A DNA stretch of 64,000 nt from Candidatus Mycolicibacterium alkanivorans (GTDB lineage: Bacteria; Actinomycetota; Actinomycetes; Mycobacteriales; Mycobacteriaceae), in assembly GCF_022760805.1 (NCBI RefSeq), contig NZ_JAIVFL010000001.1:3286001-3350000 (forward strand). Reading direction: 5' to 3'. Both the position numbers and the translations under genes were made by a program. The notes beneath the pieces are model-generated. The model searched no databases, was not told the origin of the DNA, and saw nothing but the letters and a program-made list of their open reading frames with translations. The stretch's first letter is position 1, and each line of letters starts with the position of its first letter. Shown piece by piece: positions 43,809 through 54,766 of this stretch.

Positions 43809-46579
43809 TCAGACGCGCGCTTTCTCGACCAGCTCGTAGGTCTCGATGATGTCGCCCTCCTTGATGTCGGAGTACGTCAGCGTCAGACCGCACTCGTAAC
43901 CCTCACGCACCTCGGTGGCATCGTCCTTCTCACGCTTCAGCGACGAGATAGTGAGATTCTCGGCAACCACGACGTTGTCACGCAGCAGCCGCGCCTTGGC
44001 GTTACGGCGCATGATGCCCGACTGCACGAGGCAACCCGCGATATTGCCCACCTTGGAGGAGCGGAAAATCGCCCGGATCTCGGCCCGGCCCAGTTCCTTC
44101 TCCTCGTAGATCGGCTTGAGCATGCCCTTGAGGGCCTTCTCGATATCGTCGATCGCCTGGTAGATCACCGAGTAGTACCTGATCTCCACGCCTTCGCGGT
44201 TGGCCAGCTCGGTGGCCTTGCCCTCGGCGCGGACGTTGAAGCCGATGATGACCGCGTCCGAAGCCGAGGCCAGGTTGACGTTGGTCTCGGTGATTCCGCC
44301 GACACCGCGGTCGATGACCCGCAGTTCCACCTCGTCGTCGACCTGGATCCCGAGCAGCGCCTCCTCCAGGGCTTCCACCGTGCCGGCGTTGTCGCCCTTG
44401 AGGATGAGATTGAGCTGGCTGGTCTCCTTCAGCGCAGACTCCAGGTCCTCGAGGCTGATCCGCTTGCGGGCCCGGGCGGCCATGGCGTTGCGCTTGCGCG
44501 CGCTGCGCCGGTCGGCGATCTGGCGGGCGATGCGATCCTCGTCGACGACGAGGAAGTTGTCGCCGGCACCGGGCACCGAGGTGAAGCCGATCACCTGCAC
44601 CGGACGCGACGGCAACGCCTCCTCGATGTCCTCGCCGTGCTCGTCGACCATGCGGCGCACCCGGCCGTAGGCGTCGCCGGCCACCACCGAGTCGCCGACC
44701 CGCAGCGTGCCGCGCTGAATCAGCACGGTGGCCACCGGGCCGCGGCCGCGGTCCAGGTGCGCCTCGATGGCCACACCCTGGGCTTCCATGTCGGGGTTGG
44801 CCCGCAGGTCCAGCGCCGCGTCGGCGGTCAGCAGCACCGCTTCTTCCAGCGCCTCGATGTTGGTGCCGTTCTTCGCCGAGATGTCGACGAACATGGTGTC
44901 GCCGCCGAAGTCCTCGGCAACCAGGCCGTATTCGGTCAGCTGCGACCGGATCTTCTGCGGATCGGCGCCTTCCTTGTCGATCTTGTTGACCGCAACCACG
45001 ATCGGCACATCGGCGGCCTGCGCGTGGTTGATGGCCTCCACCGTCTGCGGCATGACGCCGTCGTCGGCGGCCACCACCAGGACGGCGATGTCGGTGGCCT
45101 TCGCACCGCGGGCACGCATGGCGGTGAACGCCTCGTGACCGGGGGTGTCGATGAAGGTGATCAGACGCTCGACGCCGTCGTGCTCCACCGCCACCTGGTA
45201 GGCACCGATGTGCTGGGTGATGCCACCGGCCTCGCCCTCGCGGACGCTGGTCTGACGGATGGTGTCGAGCAGTCGGGTCTTGCCGTGGTCGACGTGACCC
45301 ATGACGGTGACCACCGGCGGACGGATCTCGAGGTCCTCCTCGTCGCCCTCGTCTTCGCCGTAGGTCAGGTCGAAGGACTCCAGCAGCTCGCGGTCCTCGT
45401 CCTCGGGCGAGACGACCTGAACGTTGTAGTTCATCTCGCTGCCGAGCAGCTCGAGGGTCTCGTCACCCACCGACTGGGTGGCGGTGACCATCTCGCCGAG
45501 GTTGAACAGCGCCTGCACCAGCGCGGCCGGGTTGGCGTCGATCTTCTCGGCGAAGTCGCTCAGCGACGCGCCGCGGGCCAGCCGGATGGTCTCGCCGTTG
45601 CCGTGTGGCAACCGCACGCCACCGACCACCGGGGCCTGCATGTTCTCGTATTCGGCGCGTTTGGCCCGCTTCGACTTGCGACCGCGGCGCGGAGCGCCCC
45701 CGGGGCGGCCGAAGGCACCGGCCGCGCCACCGCGCTGACCGGGACGGCCACCGCCACCGCCACCGCCGCCGGGACGGCCGCGGAAGCCGCCACCTGCGGG
45801 TGCGCCGGCACCGGCACCGGCACCGCCACCGGGACCGCCGGTGCGGTAGTTACCGCCCCCACCACCGCCGGGACGGCCACCCTGGCCGGGCCCGGGACGC
45901 GGGCCGCCGCCGGGACGCGGAGCGCCCGGACGGGCCGGACGCGCGACGCCGCCGCCGGGACGCGGCGGCATGTTGCCGGGTGTTGCGCCACCGGGACGGG
46001 GTGCGCCGGGACGCGGCGCACCGCCGGGCCCGGGACGCGGACCTTGCGGACGCGGGATCGAACGCTCGACAGGCTGTGCGCTGGAGAACGGGTTGTTGCC
46101 GACGCGCGGCGGGCGCGGCACACCGGGCTTGGGTGCGGCCGGGCCGGGCCGGGGACCGGGAGTCGGTCCGGGCTGAGCGGGCGCCGGAGCCGGAGCGGCC
46201 GTGGCCGCGGGAGCAGCCGGGGCGGGTGCTGCCGGGGCGGGCGCGGCCGTCGGGGGGTGCCGCCGGAGCAGGCGCCGCGGGCTTGGGTGCGGGCGCCTGG
46301 GGCGGCACGGTTGCGACGGAGCCGGCGCCGACAGACGCCTTGGCGGGTGCGCCGTTGCCCGCGGCCTTGGCCGGGGCGGGGCTTGGCCGGGGCGGGCTTC
46401 TCGGCGGCGCGCGCCTTGCCGCCGCCGAACGACTCACGCAGACGACGCGCGACGGGTGCTTCCACCGTCGATGATGCTGATTTGACGAATTCGCCCTGTT
46501 CGTTCAGGCGGGCGAGAACTTCCTTACTGGTGACACCGAGTTCCTTGGCCAACTCGTGTACGCGGGCCTTACCTGCCAC
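43809..46579 (-). CDS. infB: Translation initiation factor IF-2 (two apparent frameshifts)
   Basis: ~922 residues when joined (M. tuberculosis IF-2 900). IF2-N domain '[29 protein letters not shown]', a long Pro/Ala/Gly-rich linker with Gly-Arg repeats, then the GTPase domain with G1 '[14 protein letters not shown]', G3 'DTPGHEAF' and G4 'NKID', and domains II-IV. As given, the frame shifts by one base in the G run at 46378-46381 and again at 46252-46257; each needs one G fewer. The neighbouring copy of the first motif has the shorter run. Both are homopolymer positions in an essential gene, so sequence error is the likeliest cause. Confidence 0.93.
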
Positions 46580-46659
46580 TACATCTCCTACTCAAGAGGC
46601 GACAGCGGTGGTAGGCCGCGCCTCGGGTTTAGCTACGACGCATGGTCATCGTCGGAACT

Positions 46660-46956
46660 TCACGGTGTGCTCATGTTCTTCGCTACCTGTCCTTCATGGG
46701 CCGGGGCAGACGAGAGGTACTCGACCACCGCGGTTGGGTCCGGTGAACCGGTGACGCGCAACGCTCGAGTGAAAGCTCGCCGCCGAATCGCTGCCTGGAG
46801 GCACCGATCGTCGGGGTGCAACCACGCACCCCGACGAGGGAGGTTACCTGCTGGGTCAACGGTCACGGCCCATTCACCGTTCCCGTTCGACACAGCCACC
46901 ACTCGGAGCAGATCGACGGCCAACTCTCGCTTCCGGCACCCTATGCACGTCCGCAC
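46660..46956 (-). CDS. ylxR: YlxR-family RNA-binding protein
   Basis: 98 residues (Rv2840c 99), between nusA and infB as in most bacteria. Signature '[21 protein letters not shown]' and '[24 protein letters not shown]'. YlxR (RnpM) is an RNA-binding partner of RNase P in Bacillus. GTG 46956 has AAGGACCG just upstream; a GTG at 47013 with a longer N-terminus is the alternative. Confidence 0.88.
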   Translation of the reverse strand: MRTCIGCRKRELAVDLLRVVAVSNGNGEWAVTVDPAGNLPRRGAWLHPDDRCLQAAIRRRAFTRALRVTGSPDPTAVVEYLSSAPAHEGQVAKNMSTP

Positions 46957-47065
46957 CGGTCCTTCGGTGCGTCGATGCCGGTTATCGGGAGCCGGAGTCT
47001 CACGCTGGATCACGGCATAGTCTACCGTCACCGCAGCACTGCTCAGAACCACCTCTCGGTGCGGG

Positions 47066-48106
47066 CTACTGCCCCTGCCCCGCGCCGCGTGCCGCGCCGG
47101 GATGTGCCCCGTCCTCGGGTGCGGCGGCGTCGCTGCGGATGTCGATGCGCCAGCCGGTCAGCCGCGCAGCCAGCCGGGCGTTCTGGCCCTCCTTGCCGAT
47201 GGCCAGCGACAGTTGGAAGTCGGGCACCACGACGCGGGCCGCGCGGGCCGCGGCGTCGATGACGCTCACCGAGATCACCTTGGCGGGCGAGAGCGCGTTG
47301 GCGACGAACCGGGCCGGGTCCTCGTCGAAGTCGATGATGTCGATCTTCTCGCCGGACAGCTCGCTCATCACGTTGCGCACCCGCTGCCCCATGGGCCCGA
47401 TGCAGGCGCCTTTGGCGTTGAGTCCGGAGACCCGCGAACGCACGGCGATCTTGGATCGGTGCCCGGCCTCGCGGGCCACCGCGACGATCTCCACCGAACC
47501 GTCGGCGATCTCGGGGACCTCCAGGGAGAACAGCTTGCGGACCAGGTTGGGGTGGGTGCGCGACAAGGTGATCACCGGCTCGCGAGCGCCGCGGCTGACC
47601 CCGACGACATAGCAGCGCAGCCGGTCACCGTGCTCGTAGCGTTCGCCGGGCACCTGCTCGGCGGCCGGGATGACGCCTTCGGCGCCCTTGGTCTCGCTGC
47701 CCATCCGCACGATGACCAGACCGCGGGCGTTGGCGCGGACGTCGCGCTGGATCACGCCGGCGACGATGTCGCCCTCGCGGGCGGAGAACTCCCCGTAGCT
47801 GCGCTCGTTCTCGGCGTCGCGGAAGCGCTGCAGCATCACCTGACGCGCGGTGGTGGCCGCGACCCGGCCGAACCCCTCGGGGGTGTCGTCCCACTCACTG
47901 AGGACGTTCCCGTCATCGTCGGTCTCCCGGGCGATCACCTGCACGGCGCCGCTCTTGCGGTCGATCTCGATGCGCGCGTCGGGCTGATGCCCGTCGGTGT
48001 GCCGGTAGGCGGTCAGCAGCGCGGACTTGATGGTGTCCAGCAGTTCGTCGACCGAGATTCCGCGGTCGATCTCGATGGCGTGCAGTGCGCCCATGTCGAT
48101 GTTCAT
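47066..48106 (-). CDS. nusA: Transcription termination/antitermination factor NusA
   Basis: 346 residues (M. tuberculosis 347). N-terminal RNA-polymerase-binding domain, S1 domain ('[22 protein letters not shown]'), and KH1/KH2 with '[17 protein letters not shown]' and '[19 protein letters not shown]'. Actinobacterial NusA lacks the C-terminal acidic repeats, as here. Its ATG overlaps the rimP stop (ATGA). Confidence 0.96.
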   Translation of the reverse strand: MNIDMGALHAIEIDRGISVDELLDTIKSALLTAYRHTDGHQPDARIEIDRKSGAVQVIARETDDDGNVLSEWDDTPEGFGRVAATTARQVMLQRFRDAENERSYGEFSAREGDIVAGVIQRDVRANARGLVIVRMGSETKGAEGVIPAAEQVPGERYEHGDRLRCYVVGVSRGAREPVITLSRTHPNLVRKLFSLEVPEIADGSVEIVAVAREAGHRSKIAVRSRVSGLNAKGACIGPMGQRVRNVMSELSGEKIDIIDFDEDPARFVANALSPAKVISVSVIDAAARAARVVVPDFQLSLAIGKEGQNARLAARLTGWRIDIRSDAAAPEDGAHPGAARGAGQGQ

Positions 48107-48633
48107 GCTCCGGCCTCCGTTCGGCCGGCCCCGGCCAGCTCCAGCTCCCGCGGGTTCGGCGGCGAAAACTCCACCTGGACAACGGCTTTGCGAATGTCTG
48201 TCAGCGGAAGTCGACGCACCGACCAGTCGCCGCGGCTCCGCACCACCAGATCGGCGACGCCGTCGGTCACCGCACCGAGCCGGCCCTTCACCGCGCTGCC
48301 ATCGACGAGCTCGACGTCGACCAGACGGCCGTGGGCCCGGCGGAAATGCTTCTCTTCGGTCAACGGCCGGTCCACACCCGGCGAGCTGACCTCCAGGACG
48401 TAGGGCTCGGTGGTGTCCAGGGCGTCCAGAACGGCCGAGGCCGCCCGGGACAGTTCGGCCACGGTGTCGAGATCCAGCGGGGTGTCGCCGTCGGCGATCA
48501 CGGTGATGCGCGGCGGCCGGATCCTGGAGTCGATCGTCACGTGGTCGATTTCGTATCCGGCGCGCGCGAACTCGCCATCGAGTAGCTCGATCACCTGCTC
48601 GGGGGTCGGTAGTCCGATTGACCGGCCAGTCAC
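48103..48633 (-). CDS. rimP: Ribosome maturation factor RimP
   Basis: 176 residues with the RimP pattern: '[10 protein letters not shown]'-type block '[28 protein letters not shown]', preceded by '[22 protein letters not shown]'. It acts in late 30S assembly. GTG start. First gene of the rimP-nusA-ylxR-infB-rbfA-nrnA-dinF series, divergent from the lipoprotein gene; the 80-bp divergent spacer contains the promoters. Confidence 0.93.
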   Translation of the reverse strand: MTGRSIGLPTPEQVIELLDGEFARAGYEIDHVTIDSRIRPPRITVIADGDTPLDLDTVAELSRAASAVLDALDTTEPYVLEVSSPGVDRPLTEEKHFRRAHGRLVDVELVDGSAVKGRLGAVTDGVADLVVRSRGDWSVRRLPLTDIRKAVVQVEFSPPNPRELELAGAGRTEAGA

Positions 48634-48715
48634 GGCGAGCTCCTCATCTTGAGTTGTCCTGATCAGGCATCAACGATACGCCAGCGCGCCGCGCCGCAAT
48701 GGCAGGATGTTTGGC

Positions 48716-49249
48716 GTGCTGAGCCAGGATCACGGCCCCGCTGCGACCCTCGGCCGCAGACGGGTTCTTCTCGACGGCGCTCGCGGGCTGCTTTTGCTGG
48801 CGCTGCTCGAGGGCGCTGTCACCTCGTGCGGGTCCGGTGAGCCCGCCGGACCCGATCCGCTCGAGCGGCAGCTGGAGCTGGCTCGCCACGACAGCGAACT
48901 GGCCGCCGCGGCGGCCAGGGCCGCCCCGCCGGCGCTGGCTCGCGCGCTGACCGAGGTGGCCGCCGAACGCGGCCGTCACGCCACCGCGCTGATCGAGGAG
49001 ATCGCCCGCGCGGCGCGCAAGCCGACCCCGACGGCGAGCGACACCACATCGCCGACCACCACGTCGGCTGCCGCCGCGCCACCACCGAACATCGACGACG
49101 TCGTCGCCACCCTGCGCAGCTCGGCGCAGAGCGCCGCCACACTGGCCCCGACCCTGTCGGGGTATCGCGCCGGCCTGCTCGGCTCCATCGCCGCGTCCTG
49201 CACCGCGCTGCACTCGGTGGCGCTGCCGGCGACGGGACGCCCGCAGTGA
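48716..49249 (+). CDS. Probable lipoprotein (Rv2843-like)
   Basis: ~177 residues. A twin-Arg-like 'LGRRRVLLDGARGLLLLALLEGAVTSCGSG' gives a signal peptide with lipobox VTSC, then a helical Ala-rich region and a Thr/Ser/Pro linker. Position matches Rv2843. Helical DUF4439-linked proteins like this pair with the next gene. The GTG is nine bases after GGCAGG; an ATG three codons earlier is too close to it. Function unknown. Confidence 0.75.
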   Translation: MLSQDHGPAATLGRRRVLLDGARGLLLLALLEGAVTSCGSGEPAGPDPLERQLELARHDSELAAAAARAAPPALARALTEVAAERGRHATALIEEIARAARKPTPTASDTTSPTTTSAAAAPPPNIDDVVATLRSSAQSAATLAPTLSGYRAGLLGSIAASCTALHSVALPATGRPQ

Positions 49250-49731
49250 CCTCGCCGACGCCGACCCCGTCCACCACGCCGGATCCGGATCGCCCGTCGC
49301 AGGCCGACAAGGCGGCCCTGTTCGACGCCGTGACCACCGAGCACGCAGCGATCTACGGATACGGCATCGTCTCGGCGCACAGCTCACCCGACGAGAACGA
49401 GCTGGTGTCCCAGGCGCTGGCACAGCACCGCGAGCGCCGTGAGGCGGCCATCAAGATGCTGACCGGCCACTCGGCCAAAGCGCCGCTGCCGGCCGTCGGC
49501 TACCGGTTGCCGTTCCCGGTCGCGAATGCCGTCGACGCCGCGAAGCTGGCGGTCCGCATGGAAAACGACTGCGCGGTGGCGTGGCGCGCGGCGCTCGAAC
49601 AGGCGAGCTCGCAGCCGGACCGCGAATTCGGTGTCAGCGCGCTGACCGAGTCAGCGGTGCTGGCCGCGCGCTGGAATCAGGTGCTCGGCCGGTGGCCCGT
49701 GACGGTGGCTTTCCCCGGCGGCAGCGAATAG
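49246..49731 (+). CDS. DUF4439 ferritin-like protein (Rv2844-like)
   Basis: 161 residues. After a Pro/Thr-rich start comes a helical domain 'DKAALFDAVTTEHAAIYGYGIVSAHSSP' and 'LVSQALAQHRERREAAIKMLTG', with Glu/His positions like a ferritin-type helix bundle, ending 'WNQVLGRWPVTVAFPG'. Orthologous in position to Rv2844. Function unknown. GTGA overlap with the lipoprotein gene, so the two are co-expressed. Confidence 0.82.
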   Translation: MTSPTPTPSTTPDPDRPSQADKAALFDAVTTEHAAIYGYGIVSAHSSPDENELVSQALAQHRERREAAIKMLTGHSAKAPLPAVGYRLPFPVANAVDAAKLAVRMENDCAVAWRAALEQASSQPDREFGVSALTESAVLAARWNQVLGRWPVTVAFPGGSE

Positions 49732-49751
49732 CTCACCTCGCGCGCGAGGTC

Positions 49752-49822
49752 ACCTTTCCCCGCGAGCAGACGGAAAGGTCCCCGACACGCCGACGTTTTC
49801 GGCCCGTTTGCGTCTGCTCGCG
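49752..49822. terminator. Nested inverted repeats between convergent DUF4439 and proS genes
   Basis: ACCTTTCC/GGAAAGGT forms an 8-bp stem (49752-49779), and CGCGAGCAGACG (49761-49772) is matched by a perfect 12-base CGTCTGCTCGCG (49811-49822). The two are mutually exclusive folds. The spacer separates convergent genes, so a bidirectional terminator is likely; the CGCGAGCAGACG palindrome may be one copy of an interspersed mycobacterial motif. Confidence 0.5.
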
Positions 49823-49830
49823 CTGGAAAA

Positions 49831-51585
49831 TCAGGGCTGCGGCTCGGTGACCGCCGAGGCGATCTCGGCCACCGCCGTGGCGGCGGCCACCTCGCGGCTG
49901 TCGTGGCTGAACCGGTTGCGCAGTTCGACGATGCCCTCGGCCCATCCGCGCCCGACCACCACGATCCACGGCACGCCGAGTAGTTCGGCGTCCTTGAACT
50001 TCACTCCCGGCGAGGCGGTGCGGTCGTCGAGCAGCACCTCCAGCCCGAGGCGATCGAGATCGGCGGCCAGCTCCTCGGCGCCGGTGCGGGCCTCGGGGTC
50101 CTTGTTGGCGATCACCACGTGCACATCGAACGGCGACACCGACGACGGCCAGCGCAGCCCGAGCCCGTCGTGGTGCTGTTCGGCGATCACTGCGACCAGC
50201 CGGGACACGCCCACGCCGTAGGAGCCCATGGTCAGCCGCACCGGCTTGCCGTCCTCACCGAGGACGTCGGCGGAGAACGCGTCGGTGTACTTGCGGCCCA
50301 GCTGGAAGATGTGGCCGATCTCGATGCCGCGCGCCGACACCAGCGGGCCCGCGCCGTCGGGTGACGGGTCGCCGTCGCGCACCTCGGCGGCCTCGATGGT
50401 CCCGTCGGCGACGAAGTCACGTCCGGCCACCAGCCCGACCACATGCTTGCCGGTCTCGTCGGCGCCGGTGATCCACGACGTGCCGTCCACCACCCGCGGG
50501 TCGATGAGAAAGCGAACCCCGTTGGCCAGCAATCCTTTTGGTCCGATGTAGCCCTTCTTCAGGAACGGGTACTTCGCGAAGTCGGCGTCGTCGAGCATCG
50601 CGTAATCGGCCGGCTCGAGCGCCGCCCCCAACCGCTTGTCGTCGACTTCGCGGTCACCGGGCAGGCCGATCGCCAGCAGCTCCCACTCACCGCCCGGCTG
50701 GCGGACCTTCAGCAGCACGTTCTTCAACGTGTCGGCCGCGGTGATCTCGCGACCCAGTCCGGCGGAGTTCGCCCAGTCGACCAGGGTGGCGATCGTCGGG
50801 GTGTCGCCGGTGTCGTGCACGGTCGGCTCCGGCAGCCCGTCGAACGGCCGCGCATCAGGCACCTCGGTGGTCACCGCCTCGACGTTGGCCGCGTAGCCCG
50901 ACTGCAGGCAGCGCACGAAAGTGTCCTCCCCGACCTCACTTTCGGCCAGGAACTCCTCCGACGCGCTGCCGCCCATGGCGCCGGATACCGCCGAGACGAT
51001 CACGTAGCGGATCGCCATCCGGTCGAACATCCGCTGATAGGCCTCACGGTGTGCGTGGTAGGCGTTCTTCAGCCCGGCCTCGTCGATGTCGAAGGAATAG
51101 GAGTCCTTCATCACGAACTCCCGCCCGCGCAGGATGCCGGCCCGGGGCCGGGCCTCATCGCGGTACTTGGTCTGGATTTGGAACAGCAGCAGCGGAAAGT
51201 CCTTGTAGGAGGAGTACTCCCCCTTCACCGTCAGGGTGAAGAACTCCTCGTGCGTCGGGCCGAGCATGTAGTCGTTGTCGCGGCGGTCCTTGAGCCGGAA
51301 CACCCCGTCGCCGTACTCGGTCCAACGGTTGGTGGTCTCGTACGGCGCCTTGGGCAGCAGCGCCGGGAACAGGATCTCCTGACCGCCGATGGCGAGCATC
51401 TCTTCGCGGACGATCTTCTCGATCTTGTGCAGTACCCGCAGACCCAGTGGCAGCCAGCTGTACAGGCCCGGAGCGATCGGGCGGACGTAGCCCGCCCGGA
51501 TCAGCAGTTTGTGGCTGGGCACTTCGGCGTCGGCCGGGTCGTCGCGCAACGTGCGCAAGAACAGCGCGGACATGCGGGTGATCAC
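49831..51585 (-). CDS. proS: Prolyl-tRNA synthetase
   Basis: 584 residues (M. tuberculosis 582), bacterial type with inserted editing domain. Motif 1-2 region '[20 protein letters not shown]', class II motif 2 '[19 protein letters not shown]', editing-domain segment '[13 protein letters not shown]', motif 3 '[20 protein letters not shown]', and a C-terminal anticodon-binding domain. GTG start matching the ortholog ('[19 protein letters not shown]'). Confidence 0.97.
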   Translation of the reverse strand: MITRMSALFLRTLRDDPADAEVPSHKLLIRAGYVRPIAPGLYSWLPLGLRVLHKIEKIVREEMLAIGGQEILFPALLPKAPYETTNRWTEYGDGVFRLKDRRDNDYMLGPTHEEFFTLTVKGEYSSYKDFPLLLFQIQTKYRDEARPRAGILRGREFVMKDSYSFDIDEAGLKNAYHAHREAYQRMFDRMAIRYVIVSAVSGAMGGSASEEFLAESEVGEDTFVRCLQSGYAANVEAVTTEVPDARPFDGLPEPTVHDTGDTPTIATLVDWANSAGLGREITAADTLKNVLLKVRQPGGEWELLAIGLPGDREVDDKRLGAALEPADYAMLDDADFAKYPFLKKGYIGPKGLLANGVRFLIDPRVVDGTSWITGADETGKHVVGLVAGRDFVADGTIEAAEVRDGDPSPDGAGPLVSARGIEIGHIFQLGRKYTDAFSADVLGEDGKPVRLTMGSYGVGVSRLVAVIAEQHHDGLGLRWPSSVSPFDVHVVIANKDPEARTGAEELAADLDRLGLEVLLDDRTASPGVKFKDAELLGVPWIVVVGRGWAEGIVELRNRFSHDSREVAAATAVAEIASAVTEPQP

Positions 51586-51705
51586 AGTGGGCCAGCCTAG
51601 CGATGAGCGCTTGCGCGAAGAGCAATCGGCCTCAGCCAGTTGCGGCGGCGGTCCGGCTGCCCCGGTGCAGGGCGGCCGAGCACAGCGGCGATCTAGGGTA
51701 GGTAG

Positions 51706-53124
51706 GTGGCTGCTGAATCAACGTCCACCGGTTCTGCCTTGGCGGGCCAAACCTTCTCCGGACGCATGCCGGCCCGCGCGGGCGACATGGCGGTCGAGAC
51801 CCACGGCATCGCCCCGGTCCCAGCGGCCAACCGGTACGGGAGCCCACGGCGGCTGTTCACGGTGTGGTTCGCGCCGCAGGTGAATATGACCGTCGTGTTC
51901 ACCGGCACGCTGGCGGTGGTGCTGGGTCTGGGTTTCTGGCTGGGCATGCTGGCGATGGTGATCGGGACAGTAGTCGGCTGCCTGGCGGTCGGCTACCTGT
52001 CCACCTGGGGCCCGCGTACCGGAACGGCTCAACTCCCCAACGCGCGCATGGCTTTTGGCGGCACCGTGGCCGTGGTGGCGGTGATCCAGTGGCTGTCGTC
52101 GATCGCGTGGGACGGTCTGGTCGGGCTGTTCGGTGGCGAGGCGCTGGCCGGGCTGCTCGGCATACCGTTCTGGCTGGCCGTCGTCATCGTGCTGGCGGCG
52201 CAGGGTGTGGTCGGGGTGTTCGGGTACGAGGTGATCCACCGGATGCAGGCGGTGATGACGGTGGTGCTGCTCATCACGTTCGCGGTGTTCGCCTGGAAGT
52301 TCATCGAAGGGCACGAGGTCATCTCGCTGCCCACCCTGTCCGGCGCCGACCTCGTGGGCGCCTTCGTCCTCGAGGTGACGATCGCGCTGAGCCTCGCCAT
52401 CTCGTGGGCCAGCTACGCCTCGGACTACAGCCGCTACCTGCCGGTCCACACCTCGCGGACAGCGGTGTTCGGCTACACGTTCGCCGGGTTGGCGGTCGCC
52501 TATGTCGCCGTCCAGGCCATCGGCGTGGCTGCGGCGGGGGTGCTGACCGACCAGACCGCGGCCGGCGTGCGCGCGATCATGGGCGGCGGGGTGCTGGGGG
52601 CGCTGGCACTGATCGTGATCGCGCTGGGGTCGGTGGCCTCCAATGCAATGAACGACTACAGCGGCTCGCTGGCCCTGCAGACAGTGGGGGTTCGGGTGCG
52701 CAGGCCGGTGTCGGCGGCTGTGGTGGTGGTGATCGCGTTCGCCCTCATCATGTGGCTGCATTCCGGTGACCTGGCCGCGCGCTTCCAGGGGGTGCTGCTG
52801 TTCGTCAGCTACTGGATTCCGGCGTTCGTCGCGATCGTGGCCATCGACTGGCGCTATCGCAGCGCGGGCCGCGACGTGGTGAACCCCGCCGAAGAGGTCA
52901 CCCCGCGCGGCGACGCGGTGGTGGCGTTGGTGACGTTCCTGGTGGCGTTCGCCGCGGCGGTTCCGTTCATGCACACCAATCTGATCGTCGGGCCGGTGGC
53001 CACCGCGCTGCACGGCGCCGACCTGGCCTACTTCGTCAATTTCCTGGTGGCGGCGGCTCTTTACGGCGGTTATCGGCTGGTGGGCCGCCGCACAGCCCAA
53101 CTTTGGCGCGCTCAGGTTCGCTGA
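51706..53124 (+). CDS. NCS1-family nucleobase (cytosine/purine) permease
   Basis: 472 residues with about 12 membrane segments. The first, '[20 protein letters not shown]', and '[14 protein letters not shown]' are typical of NCS1 transporters (CodB-type: 'W..D.S...'). Orthologs carry cytosine, purines, allantoin or hydantoins with Na+ or H+. No such gene lies between proS and efpA in M. tuberculosis, so it is an addition or a retained ancestral gene here. GTG start. Confidence 0.85.
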   Translation: MAAESTSTGSALAGQTFSGRMPARAGDMAVETHGIAPVPAANRYGSPRRLFTVWFAPQVNMTVVFTGTLAVVLGLGFWLGMLAMVIGTVVGCLAVGYLSTWGPRTGTAQLPNARMAFGGTVAVVAVIQWLSSIAWDGLVGLFGGEALAGLLGIPFWLAVVIVLAAQGVVGVFGYEVIHRMQAVMTVVLLITFAVFAWKFIEGHEVISLPTLSGADLVGAFVLEVTIALSLAISWASYASDYSRYLPVHTSRTAVFGYTFAGLAVAYVAVQAIGVAAAGVLTDQTAAGVRAIMGGGVLGALALIVIALGSVASNAMNDYSGSLALQTVGVRVRRPVSAAVVVVIAFALIMWLHSGDLAARFQGVLLFVSYWIPAFVAIVAIDWRYRSAGRDVVNPAEEVTPRGDAVVALVTFLVAFAAAVPFMHTNLIVGPVATALHGADLAYFVNFLVAAALYGGYRLVGRRTAQLWRAQVR

Positions 53125-53155
53125 GCGGCGGTAAACGCGCCGAACTCGCAGGGAG

Positions 53156-54733
53156 CTAGAGCTCTCCGGCGTCGATCGCGTCCTTGACTTCCTGCGCGTG
53201 CGCCACCTGCTCGGAGGTGTAGCCGATGAACAGCGCCACGGCACCCACGAGCACCGCGACCGCGGCCACCCACAGCAGGCCGTAGGTGTAGCCCTGGTCC
53301 AGCGCGTGCAGCTGCGCGGGATTCATCTTCTTCACCGGCCCCGTGGTGCCGCCGAGGTAGAGCGTGCGCGAGGTGATCACGGCCTGGATGATGGCCAGCA
53401 CCACCGGACCGCCCAGGTTCTGCAGCATCAGCGCGATCGCCGACACCGGGCCGATCTGGTCGAAACCGACGCCGGCGATCGCCGAGACGGTCAGCGGCAC
53501 AACGATCATGCCGATGCCGAAGCCGCCGACCGTGATCGGGATGACGAGGTTGGGGAAGTACGGGATGCCGCCGTTGAGCGTGGAGCCGTAGAGCATGGCG
53601 CCCAGCACCAGCACACCACCTGCGATCACCAGCAGGCGCGGCGGCAACATCGACACCAGCTGTGATGACAAGCCCAGGCCCATGCCCAGCGCGATCACGA
53701 ACGGGATGAAGCCGATGCCGGCGCGCAGTGCGCTGTAGCCCATGATGTCCTGCACGTACAGGCCGATGAGCACCGTCAGCGTGAACATCACGCCGCCGGC
53801 CAGGAACACCGCGGCGAAGGTCGCCAGCCGGTTGCGGTCCTTGAACAACGCGAAGGGCACCACCGGATTGACCGCCCGGCGCTCGACGAACACGAACGCC
53901 ACGAAGGCCAGCGCGGCGATCGCACCCGAGGTGAGAGTCACCATCGAACGCCAGCCGTTCTCGGGGGCCTGGGCGAAGCCGAACACCGCGGCGGTACAGC
54001 CCACGGTGGCCAGCAGTGCGCCCGCCGCGTCGAGTTTCATCCGCTCACGCTGGGTCTCGCGCAGCGTGGTGCGGGCCAGGTAGATCATCAGCAGGCCGAT
54101 CGGCACGTTCACCAGGAACGCAAGCCGCCAGGACACCTCGACCAGCGCGCCACCGACCACCAGGCCCATCACCGAGCCGACACCGGTCATCGCCGCGAAG
54201 ATCGCGGTCGCGGCATTTCGGGCCGGGCCCTTGGGGAACGTGGTGGCGATCAGGGCCAGGCCGGTCGGCGAGGCGATCGCCGCGCCGACACCCTGCAACA
54301 GCCGGGCGATCACCAATGTGGTCTCGTCCCAGGCGATACCGCACAGCACCGAGGCGATGGTGAACAGGGCCACGCCGACGATGAACGTACGTTTGCGCCC
54401 GATGGTGTCGCCCATCCGGCCGCCCAGCAGCATCAGACCACCGAAGGTCAGCACGTAGGCGGTGATGACCCAGCTCCGGCCGGCATCCGACAGGCTCAGC
54501 TCATCCTGGATCTTGGGCAGCGCCACGATCGCCACGGTGCTGTCCATCGTCGCCAGCAGCTGCATACCGCCGATGGCGATGACCGCAGCGATGAAGCGCC
54601 GCGACGGCAGCCACGACGGATAGAACTTGCTCTTCCGGTGGGCTGCCGGCTCGAGGCGCATCGGAAGGGCGCGCTCTGAACTGCTGTCGGCGTCGCGACG
54701 CATCGCCCGCTCCGCATCGTTGAGAGCCGTCAT
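53156..54733 (-). CDS. efpA: EfpA-type MFS efflux pump (QacA family)
   Basis: 525 residues (M. tuberculosis EfpA 530), 14 membrane segments. Motif 'GGRMGDTIGRKRTFIVG' (motif A), 'LLQGVGAAIASPTGLALIATTFPKGPARNAAT' (motif C region) and 'ATMDSTVAIVALPKIQ' (D1) are all visible. It exports drugs and lipids, and the M. tuberculosis protein is essential. ATG 54733 ('MTALNDAER') matches the ortholog; a GTG 21 bases upstream also opens the frame. Confidence 0.94.
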   Translation of the reverse strand: MTALNDAERAMRRDADSSSERALPMRLEPAAHRKSKFYPSWLPSRRFIAAVIAIGGMQLLATMDSTVAIVALPKIQDELSLSDAGRSWVITAYVLTFGGLMLLGGRMGDTIGRKRTFIVGVALFTIASVLCGIAWDETTLVIARLLQGVGAAIASPTGLALIATTFPKGPARNAATAIFAAMTGVGSVMGLVVGGALVEVSWRLAFLVNVPIGLLMIYLARTTLRETQRERMKLDAAGALLATVGCTAAVFGFAQAPENGWRSMVTLTSGAIAALAFVAFVFVERRAVNPVVPFALFKDRNRLATFAAVFLAGGVMFTLTVLIGLYVQDIMGYSALRAGIGFIPFVIALGMGLGLSSQLVSMLPPRLLVIAGGVLVLGAMLYGSTLNGGIPYFPNLVIPITVGGFGIGMIVVPLTVSAIAGVGFDQIGPVSAIALMLQNLGGPVVLAIIQAVITSRTLYLGGTTGPVKKMNPAQLHALDQGYTYGLLWVAAVAVLVGAVALFIGYTSEQVAHAQEVKDAIDAGEL

Positions 54734-54766
54734 AGTCGGCCACCCTACAGTCATTTTAAGAGAACC

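Noticed and set aside
43809..46579. infB as a genuine pseudogene
   Set aside because: The gene is essential and both shifts are in G homopolymers with all domains otherwise intact; sequence error is more likely.
44637..46754. 705-codon open frame opposite infB with Gly/Thr/Ala repeats
   Set aside because: Antisense reading of the Pro/Gly-rich IF-2 linker; no independent evidence of coding.
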